From positions 237,641 to 301,640 of the forward strand of contig CACSIL010000052.1 in the NCBI GenBank assembly GCA_902705825.1: a stretch of 64,000 nucleotides of DNA. The letters are read 5' to 3'. The translations under genes and the position numbers were made by a program. Under the pieces are notes generated by a model that was not told where the DNA came from, ran no database searches, and saw only the letters and a program-made list of their open reading frames with translations. This DNA is from Halioglobus japonicus (GTDB lineage: Bacteria; Pseudomonadota; Gammaproteobacteria; Pseudomonadales; Halieaceae). Below, piece by piece: positions 36,269 to 45,481 of this stretch (within the stretch, counting starts at the first letter, position 1; each line of letters starts with the position of its first letter).

Positions 36269-39073
36269 TCAGTCGAGTGAACCCTCGATGATCCAGCCTG
36301 CCCACCAGGCATCGGCAGCGGCTGTGCCGGGTTTGACTGCACCGATATAGTCAGTGTTGTCGAACACGAAGCCGGAGCCATTGTTCACAGCGGGTATACC
36401 TGGAGCGCTCACATTCCCTGCGGCCGCTGTCAGTGCGTAGGCTGCGTTCACCGTAAATGCACTTTCACCGGAATTCAGTTCAATATCCGCTGCTCGCTTA
36501 TCGTAGTAGCCGTCCAGACAGGCACCCGGTACGTTCACCAGAGTGACATCTGATGCAATGGTGGTGCCAGGCAAAACAGCATCGTCGATGCGGATACAAC
36601 CCGTATCGAAATCCCGAACAGCCGTATTGTAGATAGCCGTGGTGAGAGCACCGCGCAGGCGCATACCTGGCTGCTGTCCCTCTGCCGAAGAAGCGTTGTT
36701 GTTCACCGGCCCACCGAGCACCAGCAGGTTTGCCAGCACGGCTTCCGTCTGCGGAACATACGCAGAGTCACTCGAATTGGCCTCAATACCACGTGGATCG
36801 TTACTGCCTGTGGGAGCAACCTTGGTTTGATTCTTACGAACGATAGCGTACTGGATATTACCCTTGTAGCCTTCATCGTAGTCGATGTCATCGTCGTCGT
36901 TATTGGTCAACACCACATGAGTGACGTTAACAGTACCACCAAACCATTCGATGCCATCATCAAGGTTATTGTGGACCTGGATATAACTGATATCAGTGCC
37001 ATGACCTACACCTTGCAGCGTCAGACCGTTGATCTCGTTATCGGGCCCGGCAACCTTACCGCCCTCGGCAATTCGCACATAGCGCAGTGAACCGCTGTCA
37101 TCTGCAGGGTCGTTACCGCCGTAGTTGCCGACGATAGTACCGCCCTCACCCTTGACGTTGCAGACCGTGCCAGAACCGTAGCAGGGGCCAGTTCCGCCCT
37201 GACCATACTGTGGAGCAAAGCCCTGGATAACCACACCACCCCACTCACCTTCACCGTCGAAATCATCATCAAGGCTGCTGAAGGTGATTGGCGCGGCGGG
37301 TGAACCCACGGCATGAAGTTTCGAGCCACGAGTTACGATGAGAGAGCCCGTATCGAAGGAACGCACCTCCACACCCGGGCGAATAGTCAAGGTGACACCG
37401 GCATTGCGGATTGCCTGAACGTCGGCGCTATTGGCAACAGTAACGTTACCCGCTCCGACTATGACCTCGCCATCCAGGCGCCACTCGACACCAGCGACCA
37501 TCGTGTAATCCTGATCGATAGTGCCGGTAACTGTACAAACTGTGGCGTCATCACTGCAGCTTACAAAAGACGCAGGCTGAATTGGCTCCAACTCGGTAAC
37601 AGTGCCGGGCAATGTCCAGCCCTGCCACCAGGCCTCACCGTTAGGGTCAACAGCGCCGATAAAGTCGGTCTGGTCGAACACAAAACCCGAGCCGTTGTTT
37701 ACCGAGTTGATCACCGGTGCCTGTGCCAGCTGTGCCGCACTTTCCTGAATGGCCATGGTGTCACTGTAGGTCAGCACCAGTGAACCCACGTTGTCTTCAA
37801 CATCTGGAGACAGCTTTTGGAACAATCCATCCTCGCAATCGCCAAGGAAGTTTTCCATGCCGATAACAGTGGGCACAATCTCGGAACCGTCACCTTTCAC
37901 ATCGGCGTTATCGATGCGCACACAGCCAATATTGAAGTTGCTCACCGAGCTGTTGAAGATGGCTGTTTTCACCGCGCCGCGCAGACGCATTCCGGGCTGC
38001 TGCCCTTCCGCAGAAGACGCATTGTTATTGACCTTACCGCCAATAACCGTGAAGTTAGCCAGCACCGCTTCGGTTTGAGGAACGTACGCCGCATCGCTGG
38101 AGTTGGCCTCAATACCGCGCGGATCATTGGAACCCTGTGGGGCTTCGTTGACATTGTTTTTTTCAATGAGAACGTACTGGATGTTGCCCATGTAGCCTTC
38201 ATCGTAGTCAATGTCATCGTCATCGTTGCTGGTCAGTACTGCATATCTCAGGTTCACCGTACCGCCAAACCACTCAATGCCATCATCCAGATTGTTGTGC
38301 ACCTGGATGTACTCCAGTACCGTGCCGTAACCAACACCCTGTAAGGTCAAACCATTGATTTCGTTATCGGGGCCTGCCACCAGGCCGCCCTCCGCTATGC
38401 GCACATAGCGAATTATGCCGGAGTTGTCCGCTGGATCATTACCGCCGTAGACAGATACGTCGGTACCGCCTTCGCCTTCAACATTACACACATCGCCTGT
38501 ACCGTAGCAGGGGCCTGTATCGCCCTGCCCATATTGTGGAGCGAAGCCCTGGATAACCACACCACCCCACTCTCCCAGTCCATCGTAATCATCGTCGAGG
38601 CTACTGAAGGTAATCGGTGACGATGCGCTGCCGTCAGCTACCAGCATAGACCCGCGAGTAACGATCAATGAGCCTGTATCGAAAGCGCGGATATCAGTGC
38701 CGGGCTGGATAGTCAGTGTTACGCCTGCGTCGCGAATAGCCTGCACATCACTTTCGCTGCTGATAGTGCGGTTGCCGTCACCAACGGTGACAGTTCCGTC
38801 CAGCCGCCACTGCACCTGACTCAATAAGGTGTAGTCCTCATTGATGGTGCCAGACACCGTACCGACAGAGCAGTCAGTATTGAAATCGACGAAGTCGGCA
38901 ACAACAACCTGCGTGCAATCTCCACCGCTGCTCGATCCGCTCGAACTGCTTGAGCCTGAACTTCCTGAGAAGTCATTAGTGATATTGACATTGTCTCCAT
39001 CACTGCCGCCGCAGCCGACAACGCCGGAAATAAGCGGCACAAGTAATGCTATAAACAACTTTTGCTTAAACAT
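36269..39073 (-). CDS. Large lipoprotein of two tandem domains, paired with a TonB-dependent receptor
   Basis: 934 residues from the ATG at 39073 (AGGAAG upstream). Signal peptide with lipobox VVGC (Cys21), then a Ser/Gly linker (about 35-51). Two homologous domains follow, about 68-507 and 523-934. Each shows the order GTI(N/D)(E/Q)DYT, VEWRLDG/VQWRLDG, GSLIVTRGS, ITFSSLDDD, GGVVIQGFAPQYGQG, RYVRIAEGG, HNNLDDGIEWFGG, NDDDDIDYDEGY, NDPRGIEANSSD and a closing AWWxGW. The pattern suggests right-handed beta-helices with Asp-rich, possibly calcium-binding turns. Four Cys pairs may form disulfides. It is probably a surface-exposed partner of the upstream receptor. Function unknown. Confidence 0.85.
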   Translation of the reverse strand: MFKQKLFIALLVPLISGVVGCGGSDGDNVNITNDFSGSSGSSSSSGSSSGGDCTQVVVADFVDFNTDCSVGTVSGTINEDYTLLSQVQWRLDGTVTVGDGNRTISSESDVQAIRDAGVTLTIQPGTDIRAFDTGSLIVTRGSMLVADGSASSPITFSSLDDDYDGLGEWGGVVIQGFAPQYGQGDTGPCYGTGDVCNVEGEGGTDVSVYGGNDPADNSGIIRYVRIAEGGLVAGPDNEINGLTLQGVGYGTVLEYIQVHNNLDDGIEWFGGTVNLRYAVLTSNDDDDIDYDEGYMGNIQYVLIEKNNVNEAPQGSNDPRGIEANSSDAAYVPQTEAVLANFTVIGGKVNNNASSAEGQQPGMRLRGAVKTAIFNSSVSNFNIGCVRIDNADVKGDGSEIVPTVIGMENFLGDCEDGLFQKLSPDVEDNVGSLVLTYSDTMAIQESAAQLAQAPVINSVNNGSGFVFDQTDFIGAVDPNGEAWWQGWTLPGTVTELEPIQPASFVSCSDDATVCTVTGTIDQDYTMVAGVEWRLDGEVIVGAGNVTVANSADVQAIRNAGVTLTIRPGVEVRSFDTGSLIVTRGSKLHAVGSPAAPITFSSLDDDFDGEGEWGGVVIQGFAPQYGQGGTGPCYGSGTVCNVKGEGGTIVGNYGGNDPADDSGSLRYVRIAEGGKVAGPDNEINGLTLQGVGHGTDISYIQVHNNLDDGIEWFGGTVNVTHVVLTNNDDDDIDYDEGYKGNIQYAIVRKNQTKVAPTGSNDPRGIEANSSDSAYVPQTEAVLANLLVLGGPVNNNASSAEGQQPGMRLRGALTTAIYNTAVRDFDTGCIRIDDAVLPGTTIASDVTLVNVPGACLDGYYDKRAADIELNSGESAFTVNAAYALTAAAGNVSAPGIPAVNNGSGFVFDNTDYIGAVKPGTAAADAWWAGWIIEGSLD

Positions 39074-39177
39074 GTTTTGCTTCCTGGTAAAGTTAAAATT
39101 TAATGCAGATCGACTGCACTTTCTTTGCTTTGCTAAATAATTCATCTCATCTCTCCTTGCCGCTGTATGAACAAAGA

Positions 39178-42100
39178 TCAGAATTTGTAGGTCATACCCA
39201 CCTTGAAGAACCTACCCACGTTGTAGCTTTCGATGGTGTTACCGTTCTGTGAGTATTCGATTTTGCTGTTGAGGATATTCTTTATCGAACCTTCCAGAAT
39301 CAGGTGTTCGTTCCACTCTTTTTCATAGGTGAAATCCACAAGCCACCGGCTGTCTTCATACTCGGGACCGGTATTGGCGCCGCGAGCAACCCGGAAGATT
39401 CGCTTGTCGAAGTAGTTCACCAGCAGGGTGAATTTCTGTTCCGTCGGGTAGTGATCCATGCCCACTTGTATGTTGCCAAGCCACTCAGACTGCCCCTGGA
39501 GCTGGCGCCCGTCGGCATCACTCCCCTCCAGCCGCAGCGAATCCGGAGAGAGATCGACCTTGGAATCGATGTAGGACACATTGCCACTGACAAACACCAG
39601 GTAGTCGTCCGTCTCCAGCACATTCTTGATACCGTCAAGCTCAATACCCCAGAGATCAGCGCTCTCCTGGTTGATGAAGGTATAGCCGTTTGCTGAAGAA
39701 CCGGAGCCGTCCACTACCGCGCGCTCTACAGGCTGATCAATAGACTTGTAGAAATAGGCGAGCGAGACACTCTCGGTGTCCGAGAAATAGTATTCCAACC
39801 GCAGATCCGAGTTATCAATGGTAGACACCTGGAGATCGGGATTGCCGTAGATCTGTTCGTTTGTCTGGTCATCGTAGGTTTGCGCGCTGGAGCGTTCGAT
39901 GATTCCCGGATACGACACTGTCTGGGAGTAGCCCCCGCGCACCTGTATTTCCTCGGTTGGCCGCCATGTCAGATTGACCGCCGGGTACCAGTCATCGTAA
40001 TCAAGCTCACTGTTTACACGCGGATCATTGGGGTACTGCAACTTCTGGTTGAATTTCTCGAATCGCACGCCCGCCAACAGCGTCCAGCTTTCGCCAAAAT
40101 CTGTATTGGTGGTGAGGTAACCCGCCTTTATCTCTTCCTGAGAATTGTAGGAGTCGGTATCCGTGGTTTTCGTTGTCAACAGCAGCTTGTTGATCGCGTA
40201 GTTGTTGTAGGTAAGTATCTCGTCCTCGATACTCTGATCGATATTCCGATCGATATCGCTACCGAACTCGGTAATATCGACACCAAAGCGGTATTGATCA
40301 AATGTCCTGTCCTTATCGGACCACATCCCGCCGAGCTTTATCTGTGTCGCACTGGTGCTGCCCCAATCCAGATCAATGGCGTAATCTGCGCCCAGATCCT
40401 TGCTGGTCTCTTTCAGCTTCGACCAGCGTCGCTCGAATGCAGTACTGTTAAAGAAATCGTTGTAGTAGGTATAGGTGCGACGATCAGGTTCGTCCCGCCG
40501 GGTTTCCGAGTAGGCTCCACGCCAGTCGAGTTGGTGGATACCGTGATCAAAATCGAACTCGTTGTGCCCGGTTAACGACTGTGAAATAAACTCCCGCTCA
40601 ATCCAGTCCAGCAGGTAGATGTTTTTCTGGTTCTCTTCCGCGTTGTCAATAATGTCATCTACCCGCGTAATATCGTCGGTATTGTGCAGGTACATGGTTT
40701 TCGACATCACTTCATTGGCCGGGCCATATTCGTACCCCACAGCCGCGTAACCGGTAATCGCAGTAGATTCATCCGAGCGATGGTAATTGCCCTCAGGGCC
40801 GATAGGATCACTGAGTTCCGCATCGCCCCGATCCGCCGTCTTGCGATCAAAATCAGCGGCCAGATAGTAGCCCCATTCATTGTCACCCGCTGGCAACCTG
40901 TCACCAAACGCGATTGAGACCTCGGTATTGGGCAAACCCGTTTTGTCTCCGACCTTGTAGTCATCCTGGAATTTGACGCCCAGCTGGGCCGCCTCAGCAG
41001 GTGATGTACAGCGCACCGGATCAATAGCGGGATCGCAGACTGTTAACGAGCGACCGCCATCGGTGACATCAAGCACACCATTGGGCAGCTTTCTCAGGCC
41101 ACTGTCATAGCCGGCCCAGTCGCCGTTGCTGCTGGCATAGCTGAGTATGTCCGTGCCGGTAGTACCCGGGTTGTAACCGAGCGAGCCACTCACTTGCAGA
41201 ATGCGCTCATCGGGAATGCCTTTTGTTTCAATTTGAATGGCACCACCTGTGGTCGTCGCCAACTGGTCGGGGGTATAGGATTTTTGAATTTCTATGCCGC
41301 CTACGATGACCGTGGGGAAGAGATCCAGCTCGACTTCCCTGCGCTGGGTATCGGTACTGGGCATCAGCAGACCATTGAGTGTGCTGGAAATATAGCGTCC
41401 ATCCAGGCCGCGCACAGTTGCATATTTGCGGTCGACAATGGCTACGCCGACAACCCGATTCAGCGCGGAGCCGATATCACTGTCACCGAACCGGCTCAGT
41501 TGTTCAGCGTCGATCGCATTAGTGATCGAGACTGCATAGCGCTCTACGCTGGAGGCATTCTCCTGAGGGTTGAATACACCGAGTACAAACACCTCCTCTA
41601 TTGGCTGCGGAGCTGCCACACCACCGGCTATGCCAGCAGCGCCAGCGGCACCCTGAGGCCGCAGTGTTACGGTTGCGTTGACGCCCAGGTCTGCCATTAC
41701 ACGTACTTTGGGTGCAGTGACAGCCTGATACCCGGGCGCGCTGACATCAATGGCATATTCTCCGCGTGGAATCTTCAGCTCATACACACCGAACTCATCA
41801 GTAGTGGCTGCATAGGCAGAATCAGCGGCTGCGACAGTTGCACCGGCAATAGCAGCGCCGCTGGAGTCTATAATTTTGCCCGTGATAAAGCCCTCGCCTA
41901 GTCCACCCTCAATGCCAAACTTACGAATCGCGACTGCGGGTTCAGCACCGGCGCTGAAGGTAACTTTTATTTCCACGTCCTCTTGCGTGACCGAGCTGAA
42001 TTCGACAGGGAAATCGGTCTCATCATTGCGATCGACTAACGTCAGTACATGATCGCCCGGCTCCAGAACAGCCTCAGCGCTACCCCTGACATCCGTTGTC

Positions 42101-42243
42101 CCGAGGTTGCGTTCATCGAGGAACACCGTCGCACCACTTAGCGGGGCATCGTCGTAAAAGACCATCAAGTACAGGTTTGCAGCAAGCACCTGTTGCGACA
42201 GAAGAGAAAGCGCGAGACCCGCGTATACTGCTAATCGTTTCAT
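39178..42243 (-). CDS. TonB-dependent receptor with two N-terminal beta-sandwich domains
   Basis: 1021 residues. Signal peptide 1-22. Residues about 24-96 form a PEGA/Ig-like domain (SGATVFLDERNLGTTDVRGSA) and about 119-195 a carboxypeptidase-regulatory-like domain (GKIIDSSGAAIAGATVAA). The TonB-box-like IEEVFVLG is at 215-222, then the plug (YATVRGLDGRY, VGGIEIQKSYTPDQLATTTGGAIQIETK) and a 22-strand-type barrel ending in YKF. The regulatory-like domain recalls SusC-type receptors. The lipoprotein gene follows 104 bases downstream, with one terminator after both. The substrate is unknown. Confidence 0.9.
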   Translation of the reverse strand: MKRLAVYAGLALSLLSQQVLAANLYLMVFYDDAPLSGATVFLDERNLGTTDVRGSAEAVLEPGDHVLTLVDRNDETDFPVEFSSVTQEDVEIKVTFSAGAEPAVAIRKFGIEGGLGEGFITGKIIDSSGAAIAGATVAAADSAYAATTDEFGVYELKIPRGEYAIDVSAPGYQAVTAPKVRVMADLGVNATVTLRPQGAAGAAGIAGGVAAPQPIEEVFVLGVFNPQENASSVERYAVSITNAIDAEQLSRFGDSDIGSALNRVVGVAIVDRKYATVRGLDGRYISSTLNGLLMPSTDTQRREVELDLFPTVIVGGIEIQKSYTPDQLATTTGGAIQIETKGIPDERILQVSGSLGYNPGTTGTDILSYASSNGDWAGYDSGLRKLPNGVLDVTDGGRSLTVCDPAIDPVRCTSPAEAAQLGVKFQDDYKVGDKTGLPNTEVSIAFGDRLPAGDNEWGYYLAADFDRKTADRGDAELSDPIGPEGNYHRSDESTAITGYAAVGYEYGPANEVMSKTMYLHNTDDITRVDDIIDNAEENQKNIYLLDWIEREFISQSLTGHNEFDFDHGIHQLDWRGAYSETRRDEPDRRTYTYYNDFFNSTAFERRWSKLKETSKDLGADYAIDLDWGSTSATQIKLGGMWSDKDRTFDQYRFGVDITEFGSDIDRNIDQSIEDEILTYNNYAINKLLLTTKTTDTDSYNSQEEIKAGYLTTNTDFGESWTLLAGVRFEKFNQKLQYPNDPRVNSELDYDDWYPAVNLTWRPTEEIQVRGGYSQTVSYPGIIERSSAQTYDDQTNEQIYGNPDLQVSTIDNSDLRLEYYFSDTESVSLAYFYKSIDQPVERAVVDGSGSSANGYTFINQESADLWGIELDGIKNVLETDDYLVFVSGNVSYIDSKVDLSPDSLRLEGSDADGRQLQGQSEWLGNIQVGMDHYPTEQKFTLLVNYFDKRIFRVARGANTGPEYEDSRWLVDFTYEKEWNEHLILEGSIKNILNSKIEYSQNGNTIESYNVGRFFKVGMTYKF

Positions 42244-42595
42244 ATTTGGTGTTCGCCTTGACCTTGGAACGGTTTGGTTTACGTGAGCTGTTTCTACGCG
42301 AGCCTGGGTTCTATTCAGTGACTGCGCGTTTAACGTGTGTACTCACAGAATCGATCTGTTTTCTATTGGGAGGCATGCTAGGCGCGCAAAGTGACAGTCT
42401 CGTGATACTTGTGTTTCAGATTTGTTAAACATTCCACCTGTGCGTGCTTAACGAAGTCATATACTTGACCCACGGGAAGCCAACGAGACAGCCGCAGGGT
42501 CTCAGCGGTGCAGAGAAGGCACTCAGTGGATTGATCAGGAACTGCAGATGGGCAGATGGACTGCGGCTTGAAATCGCGCAGTGTTGCAGGTGCGA
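42244..42595. other. Intergenic region upstream of the receptor operon, 352 bp
   Basis: It must hold the promoter of the minus-strand receptor operon. I find no convincing -35/-10 pair, Fur-like box, hairpin terminator or RNA gene. Short open frames in it lack ribosome sites and protein character. Confidence 0.5.
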
Positions 42596-42952
42596 CTAAA
42601 GGCGCAGCGTCACTTTGCTGTAACCGCCTGCGCAGGTGCTGCTGGCCAGAAAATCTTCAAGCTTCAGATTCACCAAGGCGTTATCGCTGCTCGAAGTGGT
42701 GAACACCAGCCCGCCATAATAGCCCAGCGCCTGCGCCAGAATATTGTCGCGCTCAACTTCGTCAAAACCGTCCAGCAGCGTGTGTGTTCTCTCGCCGTAT
42801 TCATCCTCACTGAGCTGACCAAGGGACTGCTGTGCAAGCACACAAGCCAGCTTGCGTGACGTCTGGAACTCCTCTGGCGCAAATGAAAGTGCCGCTCCCG
42901 GGGTGGCGTGGGCGAGCAGCAGAAGCAGACAACAGCAGATCGGGAGTTTCAT
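42596..42952 (-). CDS. Small secreted protein of unknown function
   Basis: 118 residues from the ATG at 42952. Signal peptide KLPICCCLLLLLAHATPGAA, then a mature helical part (RKLACVLAQQSLGQLSEDEYGERTHTLLDGFDEVERDNILAQALGYYGG) and a C-terminal segment with one Cys (SSTCAGG). With Cys in LACVL this could form one disulfide. No family is recognised. It is likely periplasmic. Confidence 0.7.
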   Translation of the reverse strand: MKLPICCCLLLLLAHATPGAALSFAPEEFQTSRKLACVLAQQSLGQLSEDEYGERTHTLLDGFDEVERDNILAQALGYYGGLVFTTSSSDNALVNLKLEDFLASSTCAGGYSKVTLRL

Positions 42953-43238
42953 ATACAAGCTATCTCTCAAAGGCCTGAACGCACACAGGCATTTACGGTT
43001 GCGTAGGAGTATAGGGGGCGTTTTTTACAGGAATATGACAAGAAAATGACAGTGCTGAAGAATTTTCATGGAGCAACAGAGCGCTCCGGAGACTCTCGCC
43101 AAATGCTTCTGGCGAGCAATGATCAGGCGCTAAACACATTATTGTTACAATTTGATGAATTTTTTTGGTTGCGAGGTGGCAAGCGCTCTTCATTTAGGTG
43201 TACTGTTTTCCCGTGGACAAAAAATGGAGGTAGACATA

Positions 43239-43568
43239 ATGAAACCACTACTTAAAGCAATAGCGATCCCCGCGTTTGTATTGTTGGCGCCTGTGGCATT
43301 GGCTGGCAGTGAGAAAGACTGCTTACTCGAAGGCACCGTACAACATGACGAACAGGCTGGAGAAAATAACACGAGTGTGAAAATCCACTCTATCAGCCAG
43401 TACGACTCCGAATCCCGCTGCAAGGTGCGCAGCAATCAGAAAATGGAGTTCAAGCTGCCACAGGACACACGGCTGCAAAACGCACCATCTGGCAGCGATG
43501 TAAAATACCGCTATCGCAGCGACGGTAGCGGCCAGTCCGACACACAACTGATTAGTGTCGGTGCCTGA
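43239..43568 (+). CDS. Small secreted protein of unknown function
   Basis: 109 residues from the ATG at 43239, fixed by GGAGG 8 bases upstream and the signal peptide that follows (KPLLKAIAIPAFVLLAPVALA). The mature part is hydrophilic with two Cys (EKDCLLEGTV and SRCKVRS), probably a disulfide. GTV..D...ENNTSVKIHSI suggests a small beta-sheet domain. No family is recognised. Confidence 0.75.
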   Translation: MKPLLKAIAIPAFVLLAPVALAGSEKDCLLEGTVQHDEQAGENNTSVKIHSISQYDSESRCKVRSNQKMEFKLPQDTRLQNAPSGSDVKYRYRSDGSGQSDTQLISVGA

Positions 43569-43638
43569 TTTTCGCTAGCCGGTTCACGCGCATACCCAAC
43601 GGTATGCGCGTTCATAGCTATCACAAGCGTGAAATGCA

Positions 43639-44442
43639 GTGAGCGAATCACGATTGATGTCACTGGCTGCCGGGGTGGTGCAGGAATTCCCCAGCGATGA
43701 TGTCGTACGTGCAGCGGCTCGTGCCGGCTTCAATGCAACAGGCATCTGGTTTGACGACCAGACATGGAACACCCACAGCACGCGCCGGGTTGAAGAAGCC
43801 CTGTCAGAAACTGGAATCTGCCCGCTCGATCTCGAAGTCGTCTGGCTCAAGCCCGGCGAGCCGCCTGACACCCACGACAGGATGATAGATATCGGGCTGG
43901 AACTCGGTGTCCGCAACATCCTCTGTGTCTCTTCAGAACCGGATATCAAACGCACAAAACAACGTTTTGAGTATCTGTGTCGCAGGGCCGAAGGAAGTGG
44001 TACCCGCATCGTGCTGGAGTTTCTGGCGATCACGAATATCACGTCATTACAGCAGGCACTTGACGTGGTTCAGGATGTCGCCCATCCCGCAGGCGGGATT
44101 CTGGTTGACGCCCTGCATCTGCACAGGACCGGGGGCAGCGCCAATGACCTGTGCGGTATCGAACCCCGACTGATGCCCTACCTGCAATTGTGTGACGCGA
44201 AAGCGCAGCCACACGATAGCAGCACTGCAGGACTGATCGAAGATGCCCTGTATCGGCGACTTCTCCCTGGCGACGGCGAGCTGCCGCTGAATGACATCCT
44301 GCGACAGCTCGAACCGCAGTTGCCGCTCAGCCTTGAAATTCGCTCCCGCGAGCTAATCCAACAGTCGCCTGACGACCCTCTCGCGCGCGCCCAGATTGTA
44401 TTCGCAGCGGCGCAGAACTTCCTGCATACCACAGCGCCCTGA
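43639..44442 (+). CDS. Sugar phosphate isomerase/epimerase-like TIM barrel protein
   Basis: 267 residues. AP-endonuclease-2/xylose-isomerase-like barrel: AARAGFNATGIWFDD, LDLEVVWLKPG, GVRNILCVSS, IVLEFLAITNI (metal-ligand Glu), GGILVDALHLHRTGG (Asp, His), YLQLCDA and SLEIRSREL (Glu). The metal ligands of the family appear present. The start is GTG 43639. Relatives act on sugars, hydroxypyruvate or inositol compounds; the substrate cannot be named. It stands alone. Confidence 0.8.
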   Translation: MSESRLMSLAAGVVQEFPSDDVVRAAARAGFNATGIWFDDQTWNTHSTRRVEEALSETGICPLDLEVVWLKPGEPPDTHDRMIDIGLELGVRNILCVSSEPDIKRTKQRFEYLCRRAEGSGTRIVLEFLAITNITSLQQALDVVQDVAHPAGGILVDALHLHRTGGSANDLCGIEPRLMPYLQLCDAKAQPHDSSTAGLIEDALYRRLLPGDGELPLNDILRQLEPQLPLSLEIRSRELIQQSPDDPLARAQIVFAAAQNFLHTTAP

Positions 44443-44542
44443 GCCACCCGCTTCGTGCATCGTCACAAAGGCTTAATTTCCCCGTCGCGCAAGTGACACA
44501 TTGACAGTGCATTGTTCACCAAACCCAGATGGAGGGCGAACC

Positions 44543-44749
44543 ATGCATACAACGCAAGATCACGAAAACCTGCAATCAAAGCAGCGACTACGCATTGAGA
44601 TCAGTAACCAGGTAGAGGCTTTCCTGCATAGCGGCGGGACAATCGAGGTACTGAAGCAACTTCCGGAATACGACAGTTGCAGACAAATCGGCCACTGGCC
44701 AGCGGCAACAGAACTGTCAATCGCTCCCAACATAGCGGGCGATTTTTAG
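44543..44749 (+). CDS. Small protein of unknown function (68 residues)
   Basis: The start is fixed by an excellent ribosome site (GGAGGGCGAACC, then ATG 44543). The N-terminal half is a charged helix (HENLQSKQRLRIEISNQVEAFL) followed by HSGGTIEVLKQLPEY. The FLxxGGxIE wording occurs in small gammaproteobacterial proteins, but I cannot name the family. There is no signal peptide. It may be a small cytoplasmic regulator; that is inference. Confidence 0.6.
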   Translation: MHTTQDHENLQSKQRLRIEISNQVEAFLHSGGTIEVLKQLPEYDSCRQIGHWPAATELSIAPNIAGDF

Positions 44750-44916
44750 AAACAACACCCGCTGCAGAACTGCTTAAACGACTGAAGTCAGAGAACGGTC
44801 AGCACAACTGTCTCTCTCATCGCTCGCTTATCACTGGCTTATCACGACGTGACAGCAGCGCTGCAGTGTGTAGAATCGCTGAAACCAACTGCGTTGCGAC
44901 CAAGGTGGGTTCAGCT

Positions 44917-45330
44917 ATGAATAAAAATCGCATAGTACTGCGGGAATTTCTGTCACTGTATGGATTATTCCTGCTGTGCTACACCATTGTGCACCTGAAG
45001 TTCGAATGGAACTTCTGGACCAAGGATGACTTCGCCATCTTCGCCAAGTACGCACAGGGAGACAGTCCTGCCGCGCACCTGGCGGTTGCCAAATTGGTCT
45101 ACTTCAGCAAAGCCACCTGGATGATCCTGCTGGTCTGGCTCTGCGCGCTGAAGCTTCCCTTTCGCCGCGCACTGGCGATCAGTTTCGCCTATTACGCAAT
45201 AGCCCTGATGTTCCTGTTTCCCGTCAATATCTACACCGCGCTGAATTTGCTGCTGGCATTTGGATTCGGGTTGGAGGAATGGCGACGGTACAAAGATGGC
45301 GCATCCGACGGGCTGTCCAACCAGGCTTAG
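44917..45330 (+). CDS. Small integral membrane protein of unknown function
   Basis: 137 residues from the ATG at 44917 (AAGGTGGG upstream). An open frame extends upstream to 44677 but lacks protein character and overlaps the small gene before it. Three to four hydrophobic segments: LSLYGLFLLCYTIVHL, ATWMILLVWLCAL, ALAISFAYYAIALMFLFPVNIYTALNLLLAFGFG. Between them lies a conserved-looking aromatic loop (KFEWNFWTKDDFAIFAKYAQGD). No family is recognised. Confidence 0.68.
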   Translation: MNKNRIVLREFLSLYGLFLLCYTIVHLKFEWNFWTKDDFAIFAKYAQGDSPAAHLAVAKLVYFSKATWMILLVWLCALKLPFRRALAISFAYYAIALMFLFPVNIYTALNLLLAFGFGLEEWRRYKDGASDGLSNQA

Positions 45331-45481
45331 CCGCCAAACGGTTGCGCGAAACAGTAAGGCCGCGGCTTAGCCCTCCATCAGGTTCGATTTTTCGCCGTGA
45401 GCGTACCGCGGCTTTATGCCTGTACAGCCGGCGCTTTATTGGATAGCGTAGATCAGATCACCCTGATTCGGGAACGCAATT

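Noticed and set aside
44677..44916. 80-residue extension of the small membrane protein
   Set aside because: The translation is low in protein character and overlaps the preceding small gene; the ATG at 44917 has a good ribosome site.
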